Shown here: positions 15,012-22,264 of the stretch, piece by piece
Numbering within the stretch: the stretch's first letter is position 1
Layout of the letters: every line of letters starts with the position of its first letter
Source of the DNA: an uncultured Collinsella sp.
GTDB taxonomy: Bacteria > Actinomycetota > Coriobacteriia > Coriobacteriales > Coriobacteriaceae
DNA length: 25,884 nucleotides
NCBI GenBank assembly: GCA_900761995.1
Contig: CAAFEY010000085.1
Location: 1-25,884, forward strand
Direction: 5' to 3'
Position numbers and translations under genes: made by a program
The notes under the pieces: generated by a model
Databases searched by the model: none
What the model was told of the DNA's origin: nothing
What the model saw: the letters and a program-made list of their open reading frames with translations, nothing else

Positions 15012-16082
15012 ATGTCGCTTGTCCTGGATATCAAAAAGCGCTATCCCGGCTTTACCCTCGAAATTCAGCTCGATGCCGGCGAGGAGCGTGTGGCGCTGCT
15101 GGGCGCCTCGGGTTGCGGCAAGAGCTGCACGCTGCGCTGCATTGCCGGCGTGGAGGCACCCGACGAGGGCAAGATCGTCGTCAACGGCGTGACCTTTTTT
15201 GACTCTGCGACGGGCATCAACCTTTCGCCCCAGGAGCGAAAATGCGCCCTGATGTTTCAAAGCTATCAGCTGTTTCCAAACATGACGGTGGCCGATAACG
15301 TATGTGCCGGCGTTGAGGGTGCAGGCGACGCCGCAGCGCCCAGACAACTTGCCGAGCGCTACTTGGGTATCTTTGGACTGGCCGACTTTGCCGACCGTTA
15401 TCCCGCGCGCCTCTCGGGCGGCCAGCAGCAGCGTGTGGCGCTTGCTCGCATGGTGGCGGCACACCCGGGCATTTTTATGTTCGACGAGCCCATGAGCGCA
15501 CTCGATTCCTATCTTAAGAGCGCCCTCGAGCAGAACATGCTCGATCTGTTCGATGTATGCAACCGAACCGTGCTCTACGTGAGCCACGACATCGACGAAG
15601 CGTGCCGTCTGTGCGAGCGCATCTGCGTGATGCACAACGGGCATGTTGAGGAGATCGGCTCCGTCGAGGACGTGGTTCGTCATCCGCAGACGTTGGCCGC
15701 GCTGCGCTTGACGGGCTGCAAGAATACGAGCCGCGCGCGCAAGATCGGCGACGAAGAAGTTGAGGCCCTCGACTGGGGCATGACCTTCAACGTGGGCCGT
15801 GAGGTTCCCGATAACGTGGCGTACCTGGGTATTCGTGCGAGCTACTTCCATGTGGACAACCGTGCTGAGCGGGGTCGTAACAGCTACGACCTGCATGTGG
15901 CCCGCGTGAGCGATTCACGTTTTGAGCGCCTGGTGCTGCTGGACGTGCCGCGCGCCGACGCGCCGACGCGCCTGCAGTGGAAGGTCAACAAAGTGCGCAT
16001 GCCTGCCGACGGGCTGCCGCAAGCAGGCGAGACGCTGCGCATGCACTTCGATGCGAGTAGGATCCACCTGGTTTGTCGATAG
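15012..16082 (+). CDS. modC: Molybdate ABC transporter ATP-binding protein
   Basis: The 356-residue protein has an N-terminal ABC ATPase domain: Walker A GASGCGKS at 31-38, signature LSGGQQQRVALAR from residue 134, Walker B IFMFDEP at 154-160 and the switch His in YVSHD. The C-terminal ~120 residues end in a TOBE/MOP-like beta region that in ModC binds molybdate and moderates transport. It powers ModB from the cytosolic face. The ATG lies 3 bp after the modB stop with AAGGGAGG upstream, so translation is probably coupled. A terminator follows. Confidence 0.92.
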   Translation: MSLVLDIKKRYPGFTLEIQLDAGEERVALLGASGCGKSCTLRCIAGVEAPDEGKIVVNGVTFFDSATGINLSPQERKCALMFQSYQLFPNMTVADNVCAGVEGAGDAAAPRQLAERYLGIFGLADFADRYPARLSGGQQQRVALARMVAAHPGIFMFDEPMSALDSYLKSALEQNMLDLFDVCNRTVLYVSHDIDEACRLCERICVMHNGHVEEIGSVEDVVRHPQTLAALRLTGCKNTSRARKIGDEEVEALDWGMTFNVGREVPDNVAYLGIRASYFHVDNRAERGRNSYDLHVARVSDSRFERLVLLDVPRADAPTRLQWKVNKVRMPADGLPQAGETLRMHFDASRIHLVCR

Positions 16083-16093
16083 CGCCGGGTAAT

Positions 16094-16129
16094 GCCGTCG
16101 GGGATATGAGCCTCGGCGGCTTTGTTTTT
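16094..16129 (+). terminator. Intrinsic terminator after modABC
   Basis: A 10-bp stem with two G-U pairs (GCCGTCGGGG with CCTCGGCGGC) and a 7-nt loop is followed by TTTGTTTTT. Confidence 0.85.
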
Positions 16130-16196
16130 GCCGTTCGCCGAATGGGGAATGACAAACTCTTATCAATCAAGATAATTATTTATTAAACGACGCCAC

Positions 16197-16251
16197 ACGA
16201 CACTGTCGTACGAATGTCAACGGTATTCGCATGGTCGATGACCGTTGATAT
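16197..16251. promoter_or_regulatory. Two operator-like palindromes upstream of the reductase/selenium operon
   Basis: ACGACA-C-TGTCGT (16197-16209) is a near-perfect palindrome. It is followed by a longer inverted repeat, ATGTCAACGGT (16214-16224) and ACCGTTGATAT (16241-16251), with one mismatch and a 16-bp spacer that itself contains GGTC-GAT-GACC. They lie in an AT-rich zone (from about 16150) where the operon promoter should be; TTATC-AATCAA-GATAA (about 16160-16175) is another short inverted repeat. I could not fix a -35/-10 pair with confidence. Confidence 0.5.
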
Positions 16252-16284
16252 AGTTGACCTTAACTTGTAAGGGAGGGTGCGCAC

Positions 16285-16353
16285 ATGTCGCAAACGACAC
16301 ACATTCGCCGCGTTGCCACGCGTGCCCTATACATGGCTCGGAGCCGCATATGA
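16285..16353 (+). other. Possible 22-codon leader ORF
   Basis: An ATG with a strong ribosome binding site (AAGGGAGG, 8 nt upstream) opens a 22-codon frame ending in TGA at 16351-16353. The stop overlaps the 5' arm side of the hairpin at 16337-16376. The peptide (MSQTTHIRRVATRALYMARSRI) is basic and has no recognisable motif. It could be a regulatory leader peptide or chance. The rest of the 430-bp gap before the reductase gene holds no gene I can support. Confidence 0.3.
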
Positions 16354-16376
16354 GCAGGTATGTTCACGGCTCCGGG
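16337..16376 (+). other. Leader hairpin upstream of the first reductase gene
   Basis: A 10-bp stem (GGAGCCG/CGGCTCC extended by three pairs, one G-U) has a 20-nt loop. There is no T-run, so it is not a terminator by itself. Further down, GGTTC/GAACC (about 16494-16509) places the GAGAGGGG ribosome binding site of the reductase gene in a small loop. Confidence 0.45.
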
Positions 16377-16512
16377 AGAGACGACGCACAACTAAATCAT
16401 CGACCGCAAAGCAGGTTCCCTAAAATTCCGGGTTTGAGCACGGCCGGGCAATCGCCGTCCGTCGTGCATCGATACCGCTGTTATCCGTTTTTGGTTCGAG
16501 AGGGGAACCGTT

Positions 16513-17796
16513 ATGGCTGAAGAATTCGATTTTCATCCGATGTGGGAGAGCCTCGGCATGAATCTTGCCGACCACGATATGCTGCTGGGCGCCGTGGGCC
16601 AGATGTACGGGGACATGTTCCTGTCGCAGAACAACCGCCCCAAGTCCACGTCCTACTTGGACTTTGTGGCCACCAACATCCATAGCGGCCGTATTAAGGA
16701 GATGCTCGACAAGAAGGAGGCTGGCGAGGCCACCAAAATCGTGGGCTCGTTCTGCGTGTACGTGCCCGAGGAGATCGTGCTTGCCTGTGACGGCATTCCC
16801 GTTGGTCTGTGCTCGGGTGCCGATTGGGCAACCGATAAGGTCGAGGAGCACCTGCCGCGCAACACCTGTCCGCTTATCAAGAGCTTTGCCGGCTTTAAGC
16901 TGGGCGAGGTCTGCCCCTACATTGAGTCGAGTGACTTGGTGGTAGGCGAGAACACCTGCGATGGCAAGAAGAAGGCTTATGAGTTCTTTGCCACGCAAAA
17001 GAACATGTACGTCATGGATATTCCCAACGTGCACGACGAGACGACGCTCGTGACCTGGAAGGCCGAGGTCAAGAAACTCGCGGCCAAGATTGAGGACGAG
17101 TGCGGCGTCAAGATTACGCCCGAGCGCCTCAAGGCCGCCATTCACGCCGTCAACGAAAAGCGTCGCGCCTTGCAGCGTCTGGCGGCGACCCGCGCTGCCG
17201 ACCCTGCACCTATTAGCGGTCTCGACAGCCTGCTGACCGTTCAGGCCGCCTTTATGGACGACACGCCGCGTCTGACCGGCGCCATTAACGATATAGCGGC
17301 CGAGTGCGAGCAGCGTGTCGAGGAAGGCGAGGGCGTGGCGCCCAAGGGGACTAAGCGCATCCTGTACACCGGCACGCCCATGGCCGTGCCCAACTGGAAG
17401 CTGTTCAACCTCATCGAGAAGGCCGGCGGCGTTGTGGTGGGCGAGGAGTCCTGCACGGGTTCGCGCTATTACAAGGACTTGGTCGATGAGTCCGGTGAGA
17501 CGGTTGACGAGATGCTCGATGCTATCGCCGAGCGCTACTTTAAGATCAACTGTGCCGTCTTTACGCCCAACGACCAGCGTATGAAGGACATTGTCCAGAT
17601 GGCCAAGGACCTGCATGCCGACGGCATTGTCGATGTGGCCCTGCAGTTCTGCACGCTCTACGAGATGGAGTCGTTTGCCGTGGAGAAGGCCGCCGAGGAG
17701 GCCGGCATTCCGTTTATGCACATCACGACCGGCTACGCCGGCGAGGACGCAGGCCAACTGCAAACCAGGATAGAGGCTTTCTTGGAAACCATTTAG
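16513..17796 (+). CDS. Double-cubane-cluster / 2-hydroxyacyl-CoA dehydratase-like reductase subunit 1
   Basis: The 427-residue protein belongs to the HgdB/FldB/DCCP superfamily. Cysteines at 81, 92, 100, 119, 134 and 149 lie in the FCVYVPEE, LACDG, GLCSG, NTCPLIKS, EVCPY and ENTCDGKKK segments that hold iron-sulfur clusters in this family. Members take electrons at very low potential from an ATP-driven activase. The NTCPLIKS...NTCDGKKKAYE pattern and ~420-residue size resemble the stand-alone double-cubane cluster proteins (YjiM-like), whose natural substrate is unknown, more than true dehydratase subunits. The start ATG at 16513 follows GAGAGGGG. It is followed by a paralogue, then the activase. 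Confidence 0.85.
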   Translation: MAEEFDFHPMWESLGMNLADHDMLLGAVGQMYGDMFLSQNNRPKSTSYLDFVATNIHSGRIKEMLDKKEAGEATKIVGSFCVYVPEEIVLACDGIPVGLCSGADWATDKVEEHLPRNTCPLIKSFAGFKLGEVCPYIESSDLVVGENTCDGKKKAYEFFATQKNMYVMDIPNVHDETTLVTWKAEVKKLAAKIEDECGVKITPERLKAAIHAVNEKRRALQRLAATRAADPAPISGLDSLLTVQAAFMDDTPRLTGAINDIAAECEQRVEEGEGVAPKGTKRILYTGTPMAVPNWKLFNLIEKAGGVVVGEESCTGSRYYKDLVDESGETVDEMLDAIAERYFKINCAVFTPNDQRMKDIVQMAKDLHADGIVDVALQFCTLYEMESFAVEKAAEEAGIPFMHITTGYAGEDAGQLQTRIEAFLETI

Positions 17797-17811
17797 GGCT
17801 ATCCGTTTCGG

Positions 17812-17913
17812 CGGCTTCCCCAGGCACCCGATCTTGCCGTTCAAACCGTCGCTTGCAAACCAAAGTACGCGGCGCTTCTCTTTCACGGCAACCTCGGGCA
17901 CCTGGGAAAGCCG
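17812..17913 (+). ncRNA. Candidate structured RNA between the two reductase genes
   Basis: The 154-bp gap between the paralogues can fold into one long multi-tier hairpin. CGGCTTCCCCAGG (17812-17824) pairs with 17901-17913 (one mismatch). After a CA/CA internal loop CCCGA (17827-17831) pairs with TCGGG (17894-17898), and TTGCCGT (17834-17840) pairs with ACGGCAA (17885-17891). About 24 pairs enclose a 44-nt loop. There is no T-run, and the downstream gene starts 37 nt later. It could be a riboswitch-like leader, an mRNA-processing site or a stability element. Confidence 0.5.
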
Positions 17914-17950
17914 TTTCCTTGGTCGGTTAAAAGGTTTGTTAAGGAGTTAT

Positions 17951-19114
17951 ATGTCGGAAAATATTGAGCAGCCGTTGCCGTCCACGTTTGAGGAGTTCAA
18001 CGAGCAACGCAAGGCAGCGTTTATTCGCGTCAAGGATTACAAACAGGCCGGCAATCGCCTGGTCGGCTATTTGTGCAGCTATACGCCGCTCGAGATTATC
18101 GATGCCGCGGGCGCTGCAAGTGTGGCCTTGTGCGGCACATCCGACGAGGTGATTCCCGAGGCCGAGAAGGTGCTGCCGGCAAACCTGTGCCCGCTCATCA
18201 AGTCGACCTACGGTTTTGCCTACTCGCAAAAGTGCCCGTTTACGTACTTTAGCGACATGATCATCGGCGAGACCACCTGCGACGGCAAGAAGAAGATGTA
18301 CAAGCTACTCAACGAGCTCAAGCGCACGCACATTCTGCATCTTCCACAGGGTCGCGATCGTGCCTACGAGCGTGAAGGCTGGTACGAGGAGTGCCGCCTG
18401 CTCAAGGAGGAGCTCGAGGGCTTCTACGGCATCACGATTACCGACGATGACCTGCGCGCTGCCGTCCGTCGTCGCAACCGCTTGCGTGCGGCCCAGCTCG
18501 AGATGTTTGCACTGCAGGCTAACCAGCCAGCGGCCATGAGCGGCGTCGACCTGATGAGCACCATGTTTGCCGGTACGTTCAGCTTTGATATCGAGGCCTA
18601 TACGCAGCAGCTGGAGCAAAAGGTTGCCAAGCTGCGCGAGGCCTACGACGCAGGCGAGCGCCCGGTTGCGGCGGATGCCAAGCGCATTCTGATCACTGGC
18701 TGCCCGGTGGGCGGCGTGATCAACAAGATCGGCCGTACTATCGAGTCCAACGGCGGTGTGGTCGTGTGCATGGACGACTGCTCGGGCGAGCGCACGGCGG
18801 CCATGATGATCGACCCGGAGGCTCCCGATATCCTGCGCGCCATCGCCGACCGCTACCTGGACATCAACTGCTCGGTCATGACGCCCAACGACGGTCGTAT
18901 GGAAAACACGCTGGCCATGTGCGAGAAGTATCATGTCGATGGCGTGGTAGAGAGCGTGCTACAGGCCTGCCACACCTTTAACGTGGAGAGTGCGCGCATG
19001 CAGGAGGCTGTCGAGGGTGCGGGTATTCCGTATATGAAGATCGAGACCGACTACAGCAACGGTGACATGGGCCAGATCGAGACGCGCATCGCTGCCTTTA
19101 TCGAGACCCTGTAG
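17951..19114 (+). CDS. Double-cubane-cluster / 2-hydroxyacyl-CoA dehydratase-like reductase subunit 2
   Basis: The 387-residue paralogue of the preceding gene has cysteines at 42, 61, 80, 95 and 110 in YLCSYTPLE, ALCGT, NLCPLIKS, QKCPF and TTCDGKKK. Each sits exactly 39 residues before its partner in subunit 1, so the cysteine scaffold is co-linear. Cys92 of subunit 1 is Ala53 here, and the 39-residue N-terminal extension is missing. Whether the two make a heterodimer, as in HgdAB, or act as separate homodimers is not decidable by eye. The ATG at 17951 has AAGGAG 4 nt upstream. The activase gene follows after a short hairpin. Confidence 0.84.
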   Translation: MSENIEQPLPSTFEEFNEQRKAAFIRVKDYKQAGNRLVGYLCSYTPLEIIDAAGAASVALCGTSDEVIPEAEKVLPANLCPLIKSTYGFAYSQKCPFTYFSDMIIGETTCDGKKKMYKLLNELKRTHILHLPQGRDRAYEREGWYEECRLLKEELEGFYGITITDDDLRAAVRRRNRLRAAQLEMFALQANQPAAMSGVDLMSTMFAGTFSFDIEAYTQQLEQKVAKLREAYDAGERPVAADAKRILITGCPVGGVINKIGRTIESNGGVVVCMDDCSGERTAAMMIDPEAPDILRAIADRYLDINCSVMTPNDGRMENTLAMCEKYHVDGVVESVLQACHTFNVESARMQEAVEGAGIPYMKIETDYSNGDMGQIETRIAAFIETL

Positions 19115-19119
19115 GACAA

Positions 19120-19150
19120 ATGTGGCAAAGGGATAGCTGCTTTGCCGCAT
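19120..19150 (+). other. Intercistronic hairpin before the activase gene
   Basis: An 11-bp stem with one G-U pair (ATGTGGCAAAG with CTTTGCCGCAT) and a 9-nt loop lies between the second reductase stop and the AAGGAGG ribosome binding site. There is no T-run. It probably tunes mRNA stability or partial termination. Confidence 0.5.
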
Positions 19151-19164
19151 AGAAGGAGGATGCC

Positions 19165-19929
19165 GTGGTTGGCATTGGTATCGACATAGGCTCGACGGCC
19201 GCGAAGGCTGCGGTGGTGGAGACGGACAACGCCATTGCGTGGACCTGCGTCATGCCGACGGGGTATTCGTCGGTCGATGCGGCCGAGCGCCTACGCGGTG
19301 AGCTCGCCGCAGCCGGCTATGACGTGACGGGCGACGATGTTCGCGTGATCGCGACTGGCTACGGCCGTGTCGCGGTGCCCTATGCCAACAAGGTGGTGAC
19401 CGAGATCACCTGCCATGGTGCCGGCGCGGTCCGCCTGTTTGGCGAGCAGGGCACGGTGATCGACGTGGGCGGCCAGGATACCAAGGTCATCCAACTCAAG
19501 GGCGGCCGCGTGGCCAAGTTCGCCATGAACGACAAGTGTGCCGCCGGCACGGGGCGCTTTCTGGAGATCATGGCCGACCGCCTAGGCATTTCCCAGCAGC
19601 AGATGGCCGACCTGGCGCGTTCCGGCGAGCCCACCAAGATCAGCAGCATGTGCACGGTGTTTGCCGAAAGCGAGGTCATCAGCCTGATCGGTCGCGGTGA
19701 GCCGCGCGAGAACATTGCGCGTGGCGTGATCGACAGCGTGGTCTCGCGCGTGGCGACCATGGCCGGGCAGGCCGCGGGCGCCCCGTACTACCTGACCGGT
19801 GGCCTGTGCGAGAACGCCTTCGTGGTGGAGCGGTTGGGCGAGCTACTGGGGTCGCCGGTGACCACCTCGCCCCAGGCTCGCTTTGCCGGAGCGATCGGCG
19901 CGGCTGTCCGCGCCGCCGCCTTGGCCTAG
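19165..19929 (+). CDS. ATP-dependent activase of 2-hydroxyacyl-CoA dehydratase/DCCP type (HgdC/YjiL-like)
   Basis: The 254-residue protein is a BcrAD/BadF/BadG ASKHA ATPase. GIDIGSTAAKAA is the phosphate-1 loop and VIDVGGQDTK the phosphate-2 loop. Cys125 in KCAAGTGRFLE and Cys163 in MCTVFAESEV are the two cysteines (38 apart) that let a homodimer share one [4Fe-4S] cluster. The activase uses ATP hydrolysis to push electrons at very low potential into the partner reductase, here surely the two upstream proteins. The start is GTG with AAGGAGG 5 nt upstream. An ATG 5 nt earlier is out of frame. Confidence 0.93.
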   Translation: MVGIGIDIGSTAAKAAVVETDNAIAWTCVMPTGYSSVDAAERLRGELAAAGYDVTGDDVRVIATGYGRVAVPYANKVVTEITCHGAGAVRLFGEQGTVIDVGGQDTKVIQLKGGRVAKFAMNDKCAAGTGRFLEIMADRLGISQQQMADLARSGEPTKISSMCTVFAESEVISLIGRGEPRENIARGVIDSVVSRVATMAGQAAGAPYYLTGGLCENAFVVERLGELLGSPVTTSPQARFAGAIGAAVRAAALA

Positions 19930-19943
19930 GGGTGTACCGCGAC

Positions 19944-21161
19944 ATGCGCATCCTCAATATCTCGGCACAAAAACCAGATAGCACTGGCAGCGGCACCTAC
20001 CTTGCCGCGCTCGTACGCGAGCAGATCGAGACGGGGCATCGCGCCGCCGTGCTTTGCGGCGCGGCACCGGGTGATACCCAAGGCGAGCTGGACCGGCGTG
20101 CTGCCGTGTTTGCCGTACCGTTCGAGTCGCCCGAGCTGCCGTTTCCCATCTGTGGCATGTCCGATGTCATGCCCTATCCCTCCACACGCTATCGTGATCT
20201 GACGCCTTCGATGCTCAGGGCATTTGAGCGGGCATTTGCTGCTGCAATCGATCGAGCGGTGGCTGAGTTTCGGCCCGATCTGGTGCTCTGCCATCACCTG
20301 TATCTGGTGACCGCATTGGCGCGCGAGTGCGTCCGAGGCGTGCCGGTTGTTGCCGTGTGTCATTCGACCGACCTGCGCCAGCTGCGTTCGCATACGCTCG
20401 AACGCGATCGCATCGTAAGTGCGGTTCGTCGGCTCGATGCCGTCTTTGCGCTCCATGCTGAGCAGGCTGAGCAGATTGACCTGGTGTGCGGCGTCGATGC
20501 CGATCGCATCCACGTGATTGGGACGGGCTACGACCATCGCGTCTTCTGCCGCGATGCAAGCGTGGCGAGGCAGCCGAGATCGCTTGTGTACGTGGGCAAG
20601 ATTTGCTTTAAAAAGGGCGTCGAGTCGCTGGTTCGAGCTGTGTCATTGCCGATTGACGATGGCGTCCGCCCATCTGGCTTGGTACTTGTGGGCGGCCGCG
20701 GGGACGATGCCGAGTACGCGCGTATCGAGCGCTTGACCGCGGCCTCGGATGTGCCGGTGACGCTGGCGGGGCGCCTGGATAGCGATGGGCTCGTGCGTGC
20801 CTACCGCAGTTCCGACGTCTTTGTGCTGCCTTCGTTTTACGAGGGTCTGCCGCTCGTGACGATCGAGGCCCTCGCGTGCGGCTGCAAAGTTGTGGCGACC
20901 GATTTGCCCGGCGTTCGTCCCTGGATGGAGGCGATGCTTCCCGGTGCTCCCGTGACGTGGGTGGCGTCGCCGCGTATGACGGATGTCGACACGCCCGTGG
21001 CGGCCGACCTTCCGTTGTTTGAGCGCGCACTGGCAGATGCTATCGCGCAGGCGCTTGCGGCGCCGCTTTCGACGTTCGAGCCGTCGGCGGTCTCTTGGGA
21101 AGCGTGCCTGGCGCGTATACTTAAAGTCGTTGATTTGTTGGAAGGGGGTTCGTATGGCTAA
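19944..21161 (+). CDS. GT-B fold glycosyltransferase (family 4-like) coupled to selD
   Basis: The 405-residue protein has the two Rossmann domains of GT-B enzymes. N-terminal AQKPDSTGSGTYLAALV is the acceptor-side glycine loop. The C-terminal domain opens with SLVYVGKICFKKGVE and contains the donor-binding EGLPLVTIE (Glu300 and Glu308, the E-x7-E motif). No membrane helix or signal peptide is seen, so it is cytosolic. The start ATG follows AGGGGTG. It begins 14 bp after the activase and overlaps selD by 8 bp, which implies coupled translation. A selenium- or sulfur-sugar role is possible by analogy with SenB but is only inference; an ordinary GT4 hitch-hiker is the alternative. Confidence 0.82.
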   Translation: MRILNISAQKPDSTGSGTYLAALVREQIETGHRAAVLCGAAPGDTQGELDRRAAVFAVPFESPELPFPICGMSDVMPYPSTRYRDLTPSMLRAFERAFAAAIDRAVAEFRPDLVLCHHLYLVTALARECVRGVPVVAVCHSTDLRQLRSHTLERDRIVSAVRRLDAVFALHAEQAEQIDLVCGVDADRIHVIGTGYDHRVFCRDASVARQPRSLVYVGKICFKKGVESLVRAVSLPIDDGVRPSGLVLVGGRGDDAEYARIERLTAASDVPVTLAGRLDSDGLVRAYRSSDVFVLPSFYEGLPLVTIEALACGCKVVATDLPGVRPWMEAMLPGAPVTWVASPRMTDVDTPVAADLPLFERALADAIAQALAAPLSTFEPSAVSWEACLARILKVVDLLEGGSYG

Positions 21162-22203
21162 GGACACCATGAGGCTCACGTCTATGACGGCCGCGAGCGG
21201 TTGAGCCGCTAAGTTGGCTCCCGGAGCCCTCGCCCAGGTCCTGGGCGACTTGCCAAATGTGCATAACGACAACTTGCTCGTGGGGTTCGATACCTCCGAC
21301 GATGCGAGCGTCTTCCGCGTAGGGGAGAACCTGGGGCTCGTGCAGTCCATCGACTTCTTCCCACCGATGGTCGACGACCCGTTTCTGTTTGGCCAGATTG
21401 CTGCGGCCAACTCGCTGTCGGACATCTACGCCATGGGCGGGCGGCCGAGCCATGCCATGAACCTGCTTTGCATACCCAGTTGCCTGGGCGTTGAGGTTGC
21501 CGGTCAGATTCTGGCGGGCGGCGCCGATAAGTGCGTCGAGGCGGGTTGCTCCATCGCGGGCGGCCACACCATCAACGACGACGAGCCCAAGTACGGTCTG
21601 TCCGTGAGCGGTTTTGTGCCACTCGACCACATGCTCGCCAACAGCGGCGCACGCGTGGGCGATGTTCTGCTGCTGACCAAGGCGATCGGCTCGGGCATCA
21701 TCACCACGGCCATTAAGGGCGAGCTCATCGAGCAGGACGAGGCCGCAGCCATGTTTGACTCGATGCGTACCCTCAACGAGGCCCCGATCCGTTTGGCCGA
21801 GGGGCTCGAACTTCACGGCTGCACCGACATTACGGGCTTTGGCCTGATTGGGCATGCGTGCGAGATGGCCGAGGGCTCGGGCGTGCAGATTGAGCTTGCG
21901 TCGGAGGCGGTGCCTCTCTTTGACCAGGTGCTCGACATGGCGCGTCTGGGCATTATCCCCGCTGGCTCCTACCGCAACCAGGACTTCTTTGGCCCGCGCG
22001 TGGCTGCCGACGAGGATCTGGAGCCGGGCATGTTGGATGCGCTGTACGATCCGCAGACCTCGGGTGGTTTGCTCATCGCGGCGCCTGCTGCCGATGTGGA
22101 TGAGCTTGCGCGCCGTCTACATGCCGAGGGACGTATCGCCGCCGTCGTCGGTCGCGTGTGCGAGGCGGAGCCGGGCGGTCCTGCCGTCCGCGTTGTTCGC
22201 TAG
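21154..22203 (+). CDS. selD: Selenophosphate synthetase, itself a selenoprotein (Sec17 encoded by UGA)
   Basis: Translating from the ATG at 21154 (GGAAGGGGG upstream) gives MAKDTMRLTSMTAASG, then in-frame TGA at 21202-21204, then AAKLAPGALAQVLGDLP and an uninterrupted 349-residue SelD. Position 17 is exactly the catalytic Cys/Sec of SelD (Cys17 in E. coli), and Lys20 matches the essential Lys20. DDASVF, IDFFPPMVDDPFLFGQIAAANSLSDIYAMGG and GGHTINDDEPKYG are the usual ATP/metal sites. It makes selenophosphate from selenide and ATP. A conventional call would start after the UGA and lose the active site. selA, selB and tRNA-Sec must lie outside the window. Confidence 0.93.
21205..21248 (+). promoter_or_regulatory. 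Bacterial SECIS element of selD
   Basis: Directly after the UGA, TCGCCCAG (21230-21237) pairs with CTGGGCGA (21241-21248) around the loop GTC. The apical loop starts with G and lies 33 nt from the UGA, within the spacing reported for bacterial SECIS elements. A smaller hairpin, GGCTC-CCG-GAGCC (21216-21228), sits between and may stack below it. It would recruit SelB with Sec-tRNA. The fold is by eye only. Confidence 0.65.
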
Positions 22204-22226
22204 CCCGCACGTTTATGTAACTGTTT

Positions 22227-22244
22227 GCCGTTCTCTAGAACGGC
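22227..22244 (+). other. Hairpin between selD and yedF
   Basis: A perfect 7-bp stem (GCCGTTC with GAACGGC) with loop TCTA is followed by TCTTTCG and then the AAAGGAA ribosome binding site of yedF. The T content is too low for an efficient terminator. It may give partial termination or protect the mRNA. Confidence 0.45.
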
Positions 22245-22264
22245 TCTTTCGAAAGGAATTTGCT

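Noticed and set aside
14322..15896. 524-codon minus-strand frame across modB and modC
   Set aside because: It is a codon-bias shadow of two well-supported genes; the His/Arg/Gly-rich translation has no domain.
16254..16520. 88-codon plus-strand frame just before the first reductase gene
   Set aside because: It lacks a good start signal, has no recognisable sequence and overlaps the real gene. Only the short 22-codon leader frame in another phase has a strong ribosome binding site.
16513..19929. Classical (R)-2-hydroxyglutaryl-CoA or lactoyl-CoA dehydratase operon
   Set aside because: No CoA transferase, 2-hydroxyacid dehydrogenase or acyl-CoA dehydrogenase is adjacent, and the proteins look more like stand-alone double-cubane-cluster reductases. 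Not excluded, but less likely.
19806..19943. Longer N-terminus of the glycosyltransferase overlapping the activase gene
   Set aside because: The glycosyltransferase fold starts with MRILNIS at 19944 and a ribosome binding site fits that ATG. The extension reads through the activase in another frame.
21214..22203. selD as an N-terminally truncated gene or pseudogene
   Set aside because: The apparent truncation is explained by an in-frame UGA at the catalytic position with an intact start, ribosome binding site and conserved sequence before it.
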